DNA of 64,000 nt from assembly GCF_006715085.1 (NCBI RefSeq), contig NZ_VFMM01000003.1:434001-498000 (forward strand), read 5' to 3'. This stretch comes from Kribbella jejuensis. Lineage in GTDB: Bacteria > Actinomycetota > Actinomycetes > Propionibacteriales > Kribbellaceae. The translations under genes were made by a program, and so were the position numbers. How positions within the stretch are numbered: the stretch's first letter is position 1; each line of letters starts with the position of its first letter. Below, piece by piece: positions 42,710 to 51,195 of the stretch. Below the pieces are notes generated by a model. It worked only from the letters and a program-made list of their open reading frames with translations, was not told where the DNA came from and searched no databases.

Positions 42710-43631
42710 GGAGTTCGAGGACATGGCGGACGCGATGCTTCAGGACGGGCCGCCGCCGCGGGTCGGCCCGCCAGCGATTGCCAAGGCGCCGATGATCATC
42801 GACACCGACCTGGGTGGGGACCCGGACGACACTGTCGCGTTGGTGGTAGCAGCCCGCCGAGTGCCTGAGCTGGCATTGGTGGTGACGAGTGACGAGTACG
42901 GCGGGGAGCGGGCTCGGCTCGTGCGGTACCTGCTGGATCTGCTCGGCCGGGCGGACGTCCGTGTGGTGGCAGGGGCCGATCTCGGGAACAGCCGGATGTG
43001 GGTGATGGACGGAGTCTGTCCTGCCGACGTGCCCCGGCAGGGCGACGATGTGGTCGGTGCGATCGAGGAGGTCTGCTCCGGGGCCGAGGGCCGGGTCCGC
43101 TGGGTCGGCATGGGACCGCTGTCGAGCCTCGCGCGGCTGCAGCAGGAGGCTCCGGTGCTGGTGCCACAGCTGGCCGTTACGCAGATGGGCGGAGCGATCA
43201 AGTATCGGGATCCGTCGCGGGCCGAGCACAACTTCCGGGTGGACGCCGAGGCGGCGATCCGGATGCTGCCCGAACTCGGGCGGTGGAATCCGAGGTTCGT
43301 GGTGTCGGACGTGACGTTCACCCCGGCGATGGAAATCACCCGCGAGTCCGCGCTCTACCAGCGCTGGGGTCGCTCCGGCGCCAGACCGTGGGAGCGGGTG
43401 CTGCGTCAGCACTTCGACCGCTGGATGGCCAAGTACCCAGGGTCAATGCAGCACGACGCCCTGACGCTCGCGGCTGCGATGTTGTGGCCGGGGGTGCGGT
43501 TTGTGCGGGAGCGGGTGGCGCTGGATGACAGGGCGCGGATGAGTCTCAGTGCCGGGGGAGTTGAGATTGCGATGTCGGTCTCGGCGGACTACTCCGCGTT
43601 CTTCGCCTGGCTGGAGGAGGCGCTCAGATGA
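42639..43631 (+). CDS. Inosine-uridine-type nucleoside hydrolase family protein
   Basis: 330 aa. After ~50 residues of acidic, Gly-rich leader comes IIDTDLGGDPDDTVALVVAA, the Ca2+/ribose-binding motif of nucleoside hydrolases in a slightly altered form (GGDPDD for GxDDA). This is followed by EVCSGAEGRVRWVGMGPLSSLARL and a late SMQHDALTLAAAML that supplies the final His/Asp pair (HD). The family cleaves the N-glycosidic bond of ribonucleosides or related molecules. GGAGG is five bases from the ATG, which lies inside the preceding gene. Confidence 0.85.
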   Translation: MGGGKEDDPEGEWTALAGTTAGFEEFEDMADAMLQDGPPPRVGPPAIAKAPMIIDTDLGGDPDDTVALVVAARRVPELALVVTSDEYGGERARLVRYLLDLLGRADVRVVAGADLGNSRMWVMDGVCPADVPRQGDDVVGAIEEVCSGAEGRVRWVGMGPLSSLARLQQEAPVLVPQLAVTQMGGAIKYRDPSRAEHNFRVDAEAAIRMLPELGRWNPRFVVSDVTFTPAMEITRESALYQRWGRSGARPWERVLRQHFDRWMAKYPGSMQHDALTLAAAMLWPGVRFVRERVALDDRARMSLSAGGVEIAMSVSADYSAFFAWLEEALR

Positions 43632-43635
43632 CCAA

Positions 43636-43663
43636 AAGGGGGCCGCCGGATGACGGCCCCCTT
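43636..43663. terminator. Bidirectional terminator between convergent genes
   Basis: A 10-bp perfect stem AAGGGGGCCG (43636-43645) and CGGCCCCCTT (43654-43663) with an 8-nt loop sits between the nucleoside hydrolase stop and the convergent membrane-protein stop at 43668. It has A residues on one side and T residues on the other, so it can act in both directions. Confidence 0.8.
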
Positions 43664-43667
43664 CATG

Positions 43668-44294
43668 TCAGTGCTGTGGTAGGACCAGTTTTGGGCGGAG
43701 GGCTAGTAGGACGCCTAGGGTGGCGTAGCCCATGAGTAGGTGGGTGCCGCCTACCCAGGTTGCGGGGCCGTCGCCGAGGAAGACCGACGTCGGGACGGTG
43801 ACGATCGCCCAGCTCTCGGCGACCAGCGGCCACCAGCGGAGGGCGCCGCGCCAGCGGGCCGTGAGGGCCAGCTTGACCGCGATCACGGCCATGCCAAGCA
43901 TCGACAGTGGCCAGCAGATGTCCAGGAACGCCAGCCACACCGCGCCTTGCAGGTTCGTGGGCAGCACTCCATGGAGCAGCGACCAGATGCTCGCCAGCCC
44001 GAGGATCACGGCCTCGACCTTGAGCAGGACGGTGGACTTCCCGGTCGCCCGGGTCTTGATCTGAATCGTCAGCAGACAGAACACCCCGAGCTGGAAGGCC
44101 AGCCCGGCGAGGTCGCCGATCCTGCCTTCGGTGCCCTTCGGATCCGGCGTCCAGGTGAAAATACTGGCCGCCCAGATCAGGGTCCCGGTCGTCAGGCCGA
44201 GTCCGAGCCGCCGGATCGTCCGTTCCGACACGCGACCCGGCTGTGTCGGTGTCGCCGCGGCGTCGGTTCGGGCCCTGGCGGGTGATGTGGTCAT
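43668..44294 (-). CDS. Integral membrane protein, function unknown
   Basis: 208 aa. Five or six hydrophobic helices are visible (for example LGLTTGTLIWAASIFTW, LAGLAFQLGVFCLLTI, AVILGLASIWSLLHGVL, LDICWPLSMLGMAVIAV, WVGGTHLLMGYATLGVLLA) after a ~30-residue soluble N-terminus. There is no recognisable family. ATG at 44294 has GGAGGAACC upstream. It is divergent from the histidine kinase gene, which may indicate functional linkage to that two-component system. Confidence 0.8.
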   Translation of the reverse strand: MTTSPARARTDAAATPTQPGRVSERTIRRLGLGLTTGTLIWAASIFTWTPDPKGTEGRIGDLAGLAFQLGVFCLLTIQIKTRATGKSTVLLKVEAVILGLASIWSLLHGVLPTNLQGAVWLAFLDICWPLSMLGMAVIAVKLALTARWRGALRWWPLVAESWAIVTVPTSVFLGDGPATWVGGTHLLMGYATLGVLLALRPKLVLPQH

Positions 44295-44444
44295 TGCGGT
44301 TCCTCCCCCTGAGGTTGTCGTGCCGTCGACTCTGCCGGGTCCGGCGTCCCGCTCGGCAGGGCGCGGAGTCACTCGGGTTGTCCCGAATGCAGACGGGACA
44401 ACTGACCCGGGACGGCAGGACACCCCGTACGTCACAATGCTTGC

Positions 44445-46499
44445 GTGGGGGAGGACACCAGGAGGGGATGGGGGCCGGCTGTACTCGGGGCAGCCGCGCT
44501 CCTGCTCTGCGTCGTCACGGTCCTGCTCGACATCCGGAACGGATCGAACGCGCCCGCAGCGGCGGAGCTCGACCGTGGATGGACCGCGGCGCTGTCGGGT
44601 CTCGCGCAGGTCGTGCCCGGGCTGCTGCTCCTGCACCGGCTGCCTCGCCACGCCGTCGCCTGGATCCTCACCTGCTCCGGTCTGCTCTGGATCGTCGACG
44701 GATTCGCCTCGAGTTGGGCGACGTACGCCGTCTACACCGTCCCGGACTCGCCCGGTGCGTCAGCGGCCTACTGGTTCTACTCACGCGTCGGCGCATTCCT
44801 GCTGCTCGGACTGCCGCTGCTCATCCTGCTCTTCCCGGACGGGAAGCTGCCGACTGCACGGCTGTGGCGGTTGATGTCGATCGCCAGCCTCGCCGTGACA
44901 ACACTGTTGCCGGCACTGCTGCTGGTCGCGCCGATGAGTGTGATGGAGCGTTACCAGCGATCCGCGCTGCCGCCGGAGATCACCCGGTTGGCACTGGACC
45001 CGATCAGCATCAACCTCCCGTACGGCGTCTGGTCCGCGCTGCTGCGCGTCGCCTACTTGGGTGTGATCGTCAGCCTGGTGGTGCCGTTCGCCGTCACCGT
45101 GCACCGCTACCGCTCCGCCGAACGCGAGCGCCGTACGCAGATCCGCTGGCTGATGTGGGCGGCGCTGGTCGACATGCTGGTGCTGATCGTGCCGCTGGAG
45201 AGCCCACCGACGGTCCCGGCGCTGCTGTTCGCGCTGGCCATCGCGCTCACCTCGGCGGCGATCGTGGTTGCCGTGAGCAAGCATCGGCTGTACGAGGTCG
45301 ACCGGTTGCTGTCGGCCACCTTCCTGTATGGCGTCCTGGCGGCGCTCGTGGTCGGTGTCGACCTCGCGGTGTTCGCCGTCGCCGGTGGAGTGCTCGGTGA
45401 GCGGGACGCCGCGCTGGTGGCGATCGCCGTGGTCGCGATCGTGTACGCGCCGTTGCGGAGCCGGCTGTGGCGATGGGCCCGGCGGCTGGTACGAGGCTCC
45501 CGGGACGACCCGTACGCGACGATGGCCGCGTTGGCCGAGCGGCTCGAGTCGGCCGCTGGTTCCAGCGACCAGCTTCGCGCGGTCGCGCGTACGGTGGCGG
45601 AGGCGTTCCGGTTGCCGTACGTCCGGGTGGAGATCGACCGGCCGGGTGGTGAGCGAGTCGTCATCGAGCACGGCCGCGAGACCGGACCGGCGCACGCCTT
45701 GCCGGTGGGGTATCGCGGTGAGCCGATCGGACGGCTGGCATTCTGCGCAGGGACCGGTGCCGCGCTGTCCGAGCGCGACCAACGACTGCTGGGAGACCTG
45801 GTCCGGCAGGCCGCTGCCGCCGCGCGGGCGAGCGAGCTGAGCGCGGAACTGCAGGCCGGCCGACGCCGGCTCGTCGCGGCACGGGAGGAGGAACGGCGCC
45901 GGCTGCGCCGCGACCTGCACGACAGCCTCGGCCCCAGCCTCGGCGCCGTCGCGTTGCGGATCGAGACCGCCCGCAATCTGTCGGCGGCCGCTCCTGCCGA
46001 GGCGGATCGGATGCTCGAACAGGCCGCCACCGAGGTGACCGCCGCGCTGGCCGACGTACGCCGGTTGGTCCACGACTTGCGGCCGCCGGCGCTCGACGAG
46101 CTCGGGCTCGTCCGGGCGATCGAGCAGCAGGCCGAGCGTTTCCGGCTCGGCGGGCTGACGGTCGCTGTGGACGCGGATCCGCTCGGGACCTTGCCGGCCG
46201 GAGTCGAGGTGGCGGCGTACCGGATCGCGTCCGAGGCGCTGACCAACGTGGCCCGACACGCGGCGGCGTCCCGCTGTGACATCGTGCTGCGGTTGGCGGA
46301 CACGATGCTGGAGTTGTCGGTGACGGACGACGGGACGGGAATCGGTGAGCAGGTGCGTGCGGGCGTGGGCATGTTGTCGGTGCGCGAGCGGGCCGCTGAG
46401 CTCGGGGGAGTGTGCAGCGTGACGTGTCCGCCGGGCGGCGGTACGGCGGTCCGCGTCCGGTTGCCGTTGGACGCCGTACCGGAGGTGGTTCGTGGCTGA
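44445..46499 (+). CDS. NarL-type sensor histidine kinase
   Basis: 684 aa. Eight or more membrane helices are in residues ~10-345 (GPAVLGAAALLLCVVTVLL onward), then a GAF-like linker (~370-460), a HisKA_3 dimerisation/phosphoacceptor region (RRRLRRDLHDSLGPSLGAVA, phospho-His in DLHDSLG) and an HATPase (EALTNVARHAAAS; VTDDGTGIG; GGGTAVRVRLPL). It signals to the response regulator encoded next, with an 8-bp overlap. GTG at 44445 has no ribosome site and lies close to a possible -10, so the mRNA may be leaderless. The ligand is unknown. Confidence 0.93.
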   Translation: MGEDTRRGWGPAVLGAAALLLCVVTVLLDIRNGSNAPAAAELDRGWTAALSGLAQVVPGLLLLHRLPRHAVAWILTCSGLLWIVDGFASSWATYAVYTVPDSPGASAAYWFYSRVGAFLLLGLPLLILLFPDGKLPTARLWRLMSIASLAVTTLLPALLLVAPMSVMERYQRSALPPEITRLALDPISINLPYGVWSALLRVAYLGVIVSLVVPFAVTVHRYRSAERERRTQIRWLMWAALVDMLVLIVPLESPPTVPALLFALAIALTSAAIVVAVSKHRLYEVDRLLSATFLYGVLAALVVGVDLAVFAVAGGVLGERDAALVAIAVVAIVYAPLRSRLWRWARRLVRGSRDDPYATMAALAERLESAAGSSDQLRAVARTVAEAFRLPYVRVEIDRPGGERVVIEHGRETGPAHALPVGYRGEPIGRLAFCAGTGAALSERDQRLLGDLVRQAAAAARASELSAELQAGRRRLVAAREEERRRLRRDLHDSLGPSLGAVALRIETARNLSAAAPAEADRMLEQAATEVTAALADVRRLVHDLRPPALDELGLVRAIEQQAERFRLGGLTVAVDADPLGTLPAGVEVAAYRIASEALTNVARHAAASRCDIVLRLADTMLELSVTDDGTGIGEQVRAGVGMLSVRERAAELGGVCSVTCPPGGGTAVRVRLPLDAVPEVVRG

Positions 46500-47142
46500 G
46501 ACGGTACGTGTACTGCTCGCGGACGATCATCCGGTGTATCGCGACGGGCTGGCCGCGTTACTCGGGTCGCTGGACGGCGTCGAGGTCGTCGGTACGGCGG
46601 CCGACGGGGTGGAGGCTGTCGACGGTGCCCGCGAGCTGCAGCCGGACGTAGTGGTGATGGACGTGCAGATGCCGCGCCTGGACGGGATCGAGGCGACCCG
46701 GGCGATCACCGCGGACAGCCCGCACATCGGGGTCGTGGTACTGACGATGGCCGAGGAGGACCAGACGCTGTTCGCGGCGATGCGGGCCGGCGCCCGCGGG
46801 TACCTGCTGAAGGGCGCGAACCAGGGCGAGATCGTCCGGGCGATCACCGCGGTCGCGCAGGGCGAGGCGATCTTCGGGCCGGCGATCGCGCGGCGGGTGG
46901 CCGAGTTCTTCGCCGCGGCACCGGCCGCCACGCCGGGCAGCCCGTTCCCGCAGCTGACCGCGCGCGAGCACGAGATCCTCGCGCTCGTCGCGGCCGGCCG
47001 CTCCAACGGCCAGATCGCCACCGAGCTCTACCTGTCGCCGAAGACCGTCCGCAACAACGTCTCGAACATCTTCGCCAAACTCCACGTCGCCGACCGCGCC
47101 GAAGCCATCATCCGAGCCCGCAACGCCGGCCTCGGCCACTGA
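46492..47142 (+). CDS. NarL/LuxR-family response regulator
   Basis: 216 aa. The receiver domain has acidic residues in LLADDHPVYRDGL, the phospho-Asp in VVVMDVQMPRLDG (residue ~61) and the conserved Lys in YLLKGANQ. The LuxR-type HTH is LTAREHEILALVAAGRSNGQ and LSPKTVRNNVSNIFAKL at the C-terminus. It is the cognate partner of the overlapping kinase. Confidence 0.95.
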   Translation: MAETVRVLLADDHPVYRDGLAALLGSLDGVEVVGTAADGVEAVDGARELQPDVVVMDVQMPRLDGIEATRAITADSPHIGVVVLTMAEEDQTLFAAMRAGARGYLLKGANQGEIVRAITAVAQGEAIFGPAIARRVAEFFAAAPAATPGSPFPQLTAREHEILALVAAGRSNGQIATELYLSPKTVRNNVSNIFAKLHVADRAEAIIRARNAGLGH

Positions 47143-47724
47143 CTAACCCGCGGTACGCCGCGCGTACGCACGGGCCGCGCGAACCCGGTCGCCGCAGCGG
47201 GTCGAGCACCACTGGCGGCGGCCGTGGCGGATCAGGTACCGGTTGCACGGCGCGGAGTCGCAGGCAGTCAGGGCTTCGGCTTCGGGGCTGGTGAGCAGAT
47301 CGGCTGCGCTGGCGGCGATGGTGGCCAGTGCGTGGTCAAGTATTTCGTTCGTTGGGCAGGCGGTCGCTCGGTAAGGGCCGGTCTTGTCGTCCCACCGAAG
47401 GAGAGGTGTCGTCGGGACCCGGGTGAGGGCGTCGTTCACGGCGTCCAGTGCCGCCGGGAGGGCCGGGGCTCCGACGACGCGCGCGGCCAGGAGCGAGCGG
47501 ACGTGTTCGCGGAGGGCGCGGAGTTGACTCGCGCACATCTCCTGTACGTCGGCGTCGTCCGGCGCCAGGCCGTGTGCGGTGAGCCAACCGTTGACGGACG
47601 CGGGGCTGCCGAGCAGGTCGACGTACTGACCGCCGGGGAGCGCGATGGCGGTGTTGGCGAAGTCCAGCGCGAGCCAGGTGTCGGCGCCCGGAGCGGGCGG
47701 CAGCGGCGCGATCGGATCCGGCAT
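47143..47724 (-). CDS. ABATE-domain CGNR zinc-finger protein
   Basis: About 193 aa. Residues ~10-130 form the ABATE (stress-induced) domain (LALDFANTAIALPGGQYVDLL). The C-terminal CGNR zinc finger carries Cys residues in ACDSAPCNRYLIRHGRRQWCSTRCGDRVRAARA, which places four Cys in a CxxxxxC-CxxxC layout. Such proteins are predicted DNA-binding regulators. ATG at 47724 is preferred; 47733 is possible. The gene is divergent from an MFS exporter and faces an inverted repeat that it may bind. Confidence 0.9.
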   Translation of the reverse strand: MPDPIAPLPPAPGADTWLALDFANTAIALPGGQYVDLLGSPASVNGWLTAHGLAPDDADVQEMCASQLRALREHVRSLLAARVVGAPALPAALDAVNDALTRVPTTPLLRWDDKTGPYRATACPTNEILDHALATIAASAADLLTSPEAEALTACDSAPCNRYLIRHGRRQWCSTRCGDRVRAARAYARRTAG

Positions 47725-47748
47725 GCCTCTCATGGTACAGGTTGCAGA

Positions 47749-47802
47749 TATCCGTGAGAACCATCTATCGTTCTCACGGATAATCCACTCTTTATCCGTG
47801 AG
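47749..47802. promoter_or_regulatory. Three-half-site operator between cgnr and MFS genes
   Basis: A 13-bp perfect inverted repeat TATCCGTGAGAAC (47749-47761) and GTTCTCACGGATA (47770-47782), with an 8-nt spacer, is followed by a third direct half-site TTATCCGTGAG at 47792-47802. The third half-site ends 6 bases before the MFS ATG and overlaps its ribosome site. Repression of the exporter by a regulator bound to all three sites would block both transcription and translation. Confidence 0.75.
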
Positions 47803-47808
47803 GAAGTC

Positions 47809-48954
47809 ATGAAGCTGACGGCGTTGCTGGTGTGCGTGTTCGGGGTAACCACGGGGGAGTTCGTGGTGGCGGGGATCCTGCCGGCCGTGGCGGGCGACCT
47901 GAGGGTGTCGATCCCGGCGGCGGGCCTGCTGGTCACGGCGTACGCGCTCGGCATGATCGTCGGCGGTCCGTTGCTGACGGCAATCACCGCCGGCCGGCCG
48001 CGGAAACCCCTGGCGCTCGGGCTGCTGGGGGTCGCGGTCACCGGGAACCTGCTGTCCACGGTCGCGCCCGGGTACGGCGTCCTGTTCGCGGCGCGGATCG
48101 TGACAGCGCTGGTCACGTCGACGTTCTTCGCGAACGCGATCGTGATCGCCACCACCTCGGCGCCGCCGGACAAGAAGGCCTCCACGGTCGCGAAGCTTGC
48201 CTTCGGCATGAACCTCGCGATGATCCTCGGCGCCCCGCTCGGCACCTGGATCGGCGAGACCTTCGGCTGGCGTTCGACGTTCGCGGCGATCACCGCCTGC
48301 TGCGCGACCGGCCTCGTCCTGGTCGCTCGCTTCGTACCGAACGATCAGCCCGGCGTCCGCACCCGCGCACTCGGCGAGTTCACGGTGTTCCGCGACCGCG
48401 ACCTGCTCCTCGCGATCGTCATCACGGCCGTCGCGAACGTCGGCGTGCTGATGGTGTTCACCTACCTCGCACCGCTCCTGACGGGGCCGGCATCGTTCTC
48501 CGCCGCCGCGGTCGCGCCGATGTTGCTGGTGTACGGCGTCGGCGCGACCATCGGCAACCTGGTCGGTGGCCGGCTGGCGGACCGGGCGCTGCTGCCGTCG
48601 CAGCTCGGCGCTCTCGCAATGCTCGTCGTGCTGCTCGTGGCCCTGAGGCTGAGTCCGAGCGCGGCGCTGACCGGCCTACTCGTCTTCGCCGTCGGAGCGG
48701 TCGGCTTCTCGGTGATCCCCGGCATGCAGGCGCGGGTGCTGACCACAGCCGCCGCGGCGCCGACGCTGGCGATCGCGGTCAATGCGTCGGCGTACCAGGT
48801 GGCGGCCGCCTTCGCCGGTTGGCTCGGCGGCCGCGTCGTGGCCGGTCTCGGCTTGCCCGCGATCTACCTTGTTGCCGCGGCCGCCACGGTCCTCGGAGTT
48901 GCCCTGACCGGTGTCGCGGCGGCGCGCGGCGGGCGCGGGGTCAGTCCCAGATGA
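47809..48954 (+). CDS. MFS efflux transporter, DHA1/AraJ-Cmx type
   Basis: 381 aa, 12 helices. The first helix runs directly into VFGVTTGEFVVAGILPAVAGDL, the conserved opening of chloramphenicol/arabinose-type DHA1 exporters. Motif A is degenerate (TAITAGRPRKPLALG), and the antiporter motif GMNLAMILGAPLGTWIGETFGWRSTFAAI is clear. It should export small hydrophobic drugs or arabinose-like sugars using the proton gradient. It is controlled from the three-half-site operator upstream. The 3' end overlaps a convergent GNAT gene by 14 bp. Confidence 0.9.
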   Translation: MKLTALLVCVFGVTTGEFVVAGILPAVAGDLRVSIPAAGLLVTAYALGMIVGGPLLTAITAGRPRKPLALGLLGVAVTGNLLSTVAPGYGVLFAARIVTALVTSTFFANAIVIATTSAPPDKKASTVAKLAFGMNLAMILGAPLGTWIGETFGWRSTFAAITACCATGLVLVARFVPNDQPGVRTRALGEFTVFRDRDLLLAIVITAVANVGVLMVFTYLAPLLTGPASFSAAAVAPMLLVYGVGATIGNLVGGRLADRALLPSQLGALAMLVVLLVALRLSPSAALTGLLVFAVGAVGFSVIPGMQARVLTTAAAAPTLAIAVNASAYQVAAAFAGWLGGRVVAGLGLPAIYLVAAAATVLGVALTGVAAARGGRGVSPR

Positions 48955-49891
48955 AGTTCAGCGAGCGTTCGAAGTTCACGTAGCCGGCGCGGGCGAAGGC
49001 CTTCGCCATCGGGACGTTGCCGAGGTCGGTCGAGGCCCGGATGTGGTCGACGCCCTCGGCGGCCAGGATGCGGGTGCCCTCGGCGAGAATCTCGTCGATG
49101 TAGCCGTTGCCGCGCTGCGCGGGCAGGACGCCGAGATACGCGATGATCGGGTGATAGGTGTTGCGGGCCGGGACCACGAAGCCGACCGGACCGCCACCGT
49201 CGGGGAGTTCGGCGATCCGCCACCATTCGTGCGGGCTCTTGAAGCCGGCGAACTCTTCGTCGTAATGCCGCTCCGCCGCCTCGCGTGCGCTCAGGCCGGA
49301 GGCGAGGTCGGCTTGGCCGTGGGCGTCGAGGGTTCCCTCCATGACCGGGGTCATCAGGGCGAGGAGGTCCTCACGGTCGGCCACCGGGCGGAACACGAGA
49401 CGGCCGGCAGGCTCCGGGACCGGGGACGACGGAGTCCATTCCAGCCGGAGCCGCTCGACCAGCAGGCGTGCTCCCGTCTTCTCGAGCACGCGCGTGCGGG
49501 ATTCGACCACCTCGCGGCTCGCCGGGTCCTCGTGCCAGTCGGGCGGGACGAAGCGGCCGTACTCCGGCAGCTTCGCGCCGGCCGGAAAGACGGCCGCTGT
49601 GGCAGTCTCGAACAGCCGCAGGCCGACCTCGTCGCGACGGTCCTGGGGGAGTGAGTCGTCGACGTCGAAGAAGTCGAACTGCAGCGGGACGTCACCGCCC
49701 GGGGTCGTCCACCAGGCAAGGCGGGCGAGCAGCCGGTCGCCGTCGAGCGCGACCCAGGCCCACTCGGGGCGCCGGCAGCCGTTGGCGAAGTCGTCGGGCA
49801 GTTCGTGGTCGAGGACGTACGAGAGTCGGCAGAAGAGATCGATCTCCTCCGGGCCGGTCAGGGATCGATAGCTGACCGAGGTCAGTGTCAA
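48941..49891 (-). CDS. GNAT acetyltransferase, tandem-domain type
   Basis: 316 aa. The C-terminal GNAT motif is IIAYLGVLPAQRGNGYIDEILAEG, followed by IRASTDLGNVPMAKAFARAGY. The N-terminal ~150 residues form a degenerate GNAT-like domain (LARLAWWTTPGGDVPLQFDF). The start is TTG at 49891 with AGGAG seven bases upstream. Substrate unknown; acetylation of an amine in a drug or amino acid is possible. Confidence 0.82.
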   Translation of the reverse strand: MTLTSVSYRSLTGPEEIDLFCRLSYVLDHELPDDFANGCRRPEWAWVALDGDRLLARLAWWTTPGGDVPLQFDFFDVDDSLPQDRRDEVGLRLFETATAAVFPAGAKLPEYGRFVPPDWHEDPASREVVESRTRVLEKTGARLLVERLRLEWTPSSPVPEPAGRLVFRPVADREDLLALMTPVMEGTLDAHGQADLASGLSAREAAERHYDEEFAGFKSPHEWWRIAELPDGGGPVGFVVPARNTYHPIIAYLGVLPAQRGNGYIDEILAEGTRILAAEGVDHIRASTDLGNVPMAKAFARAGYVNFERSLNFIWD

Positions 49892-49986
49892 GACGGCTCC
49901 TGGGTGGTGGGCACGGCGTGGCGGAGGCCACGGGTCGTTCGGACGGATTCGACGACCGAGCGAACTGTAAGGGCCTAGGGGGTCGG

Positions 49987-51195
49987 CTACTCGGCTTCCT
50001 GTCTGTCGCGGCCGAGACGACGTACGGCGAGTTCAGCCAGGAGGGCCGCACCGTCGGGGAGGACCGAGTCGTCGAAGGTGGCCAGGGGCGAGTGGTTGTC
50101 GGCGGCCGTGTCCGGGTCGTCCGCGGCGCATGCACTGAGGTTGAGGTAGACACCGGGCACCTCGTTCAGCACGTACGACATGTCCTCGGCGCCGCAGCGC
50201 GGGTTCGGGCGTTCGCGGAACCGGTCGGCGCCGAACAGGTCCTCGATGGTCGCGCGGGCGAACTCGTACTCGGCCACGTTGTTGACCGTCACCGGGTAGC
50301 CGACCTGGTACTCCGCCTCGACCTGCAACCCGTGCGCCGCCGCGAGTCCCTCGACCAGTTGGATCGATGCCTTCTGCACCTTCGCGCGGGTCGCCTCGGA
50401 GAACGTCCGCACGGTCGCGTCGAAGAACGCGTCGTCCGGGATGATGTTCTCCTTCGTCCCGCCGGCGATCCGCCCTACCGTGAGCACCACCGGATCGAAC
50501 ACGTCGAACTGCCTGGTGATCATCGTCTGCAGCGCGCCGACGATCTCACACAGCACCGGGATCGGGTCCTTGCCGCGGTGCGGTGTCGCCCCGTGCGTCC
50601 CCGCGCCGATCACCCGCACGTGCAACTGGTCCGCCGCGGCCATGAACGACCCGGGCCGGCTGCTCCACATCCCGAGCGGCTGCGAGGACGCGCCGACATG
50701 CAGCCCGTACGCCGCGTCCGCGCGCCGGCCGGCCGCGTCGAGGACGCCCTCGCGGATCATGATCGGCGCGCCGCCCGACGTCTCCTCGCCCGGCTGGAAC
50801 ATGAAGACCACGTCGCCGGGCAGCTCGGCCTGCATTGCGGACAGGATCTTGGCCGCTCCGACCAAGCCGGCGACGTGCAGATCGTGGCCGCAGGCATGCA
50901 TCATCCCGACGTGCCGGGACGCGTACGGTACGTCGGCGCGCTCGGTCACGGGCAGGGCGTCCATGTCACCACGGAGCAGCACGACGGGACCCGGGCCGCG
51001 GCCGCCCCGCAGTACGGCGGTCACCGACGAGAGTTCCTTGCCGAGCGTGATCTCCAACGGCAGACCTTCGAGCGCGTCGAGGATCAGCTGCTGCGTCTTC
51101 GGCAGGTCGAGGTCGTACTCCGGGACCTGGTGCAGGGCACGCCGGAGGGTGACGATCTCCTCGCGGAACCGCTCCGCCAGCTCGCGGGTGCTCAT
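49987..51195 (-). CDS. M20-family amidohydrolase/peptidase
   Basis: 402 aa. Metal-site residues are in MMHACGHDLHVAG, FMFQPGEETSGG (with the general-base Glu) and YGLHVG; GTHGATPHRGKDP and DNHSPLATFDD come later. The sequence matches IAA-amino-acid and hippurate hydrolase-like M20D enzymes that deacylate N-acyl amino acids. It has two domains with a lid (residues ~185-300). The ATG overlaps the stop of the upstream exonuclease gene (ATGA), so the two are cotranscribed. Confidence 0.92.
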   Translation of the reverse strand: MSTRELAERFREEIVTLRRALHQVPEYDLDLPKTQQLILDALEGLPLEITLGKELSSVTAVLRGGRGPGPVVLLRGDMDALPVTERADVPYASRHVGMMHACGHDLHVAGLVGAAKILSAMQAELPGDVVFMFQPGEETSGGAPIMIREGVLDAAGRRADAAYGLHVGASSQPLGMWSSRPGSFMAAADQLHVRVIGAGTHGATPHRGKDPIPVLCEIVGALQTMITRQFDVFDPVVLTVGRIAGGTKENIIPDDAFFDATVRTFSEATRAKVQKASIQLVEGLAAAHGLQVEAEYQVGYPVTVNNVAEYEFARATIEDLFGADRFRERPNPRCGAEDMSYVLNEVPGVYLNLSACAADDPDTAADNHSPLATFDDSVLPDGAALLAELAVRRLGRDRQEAE

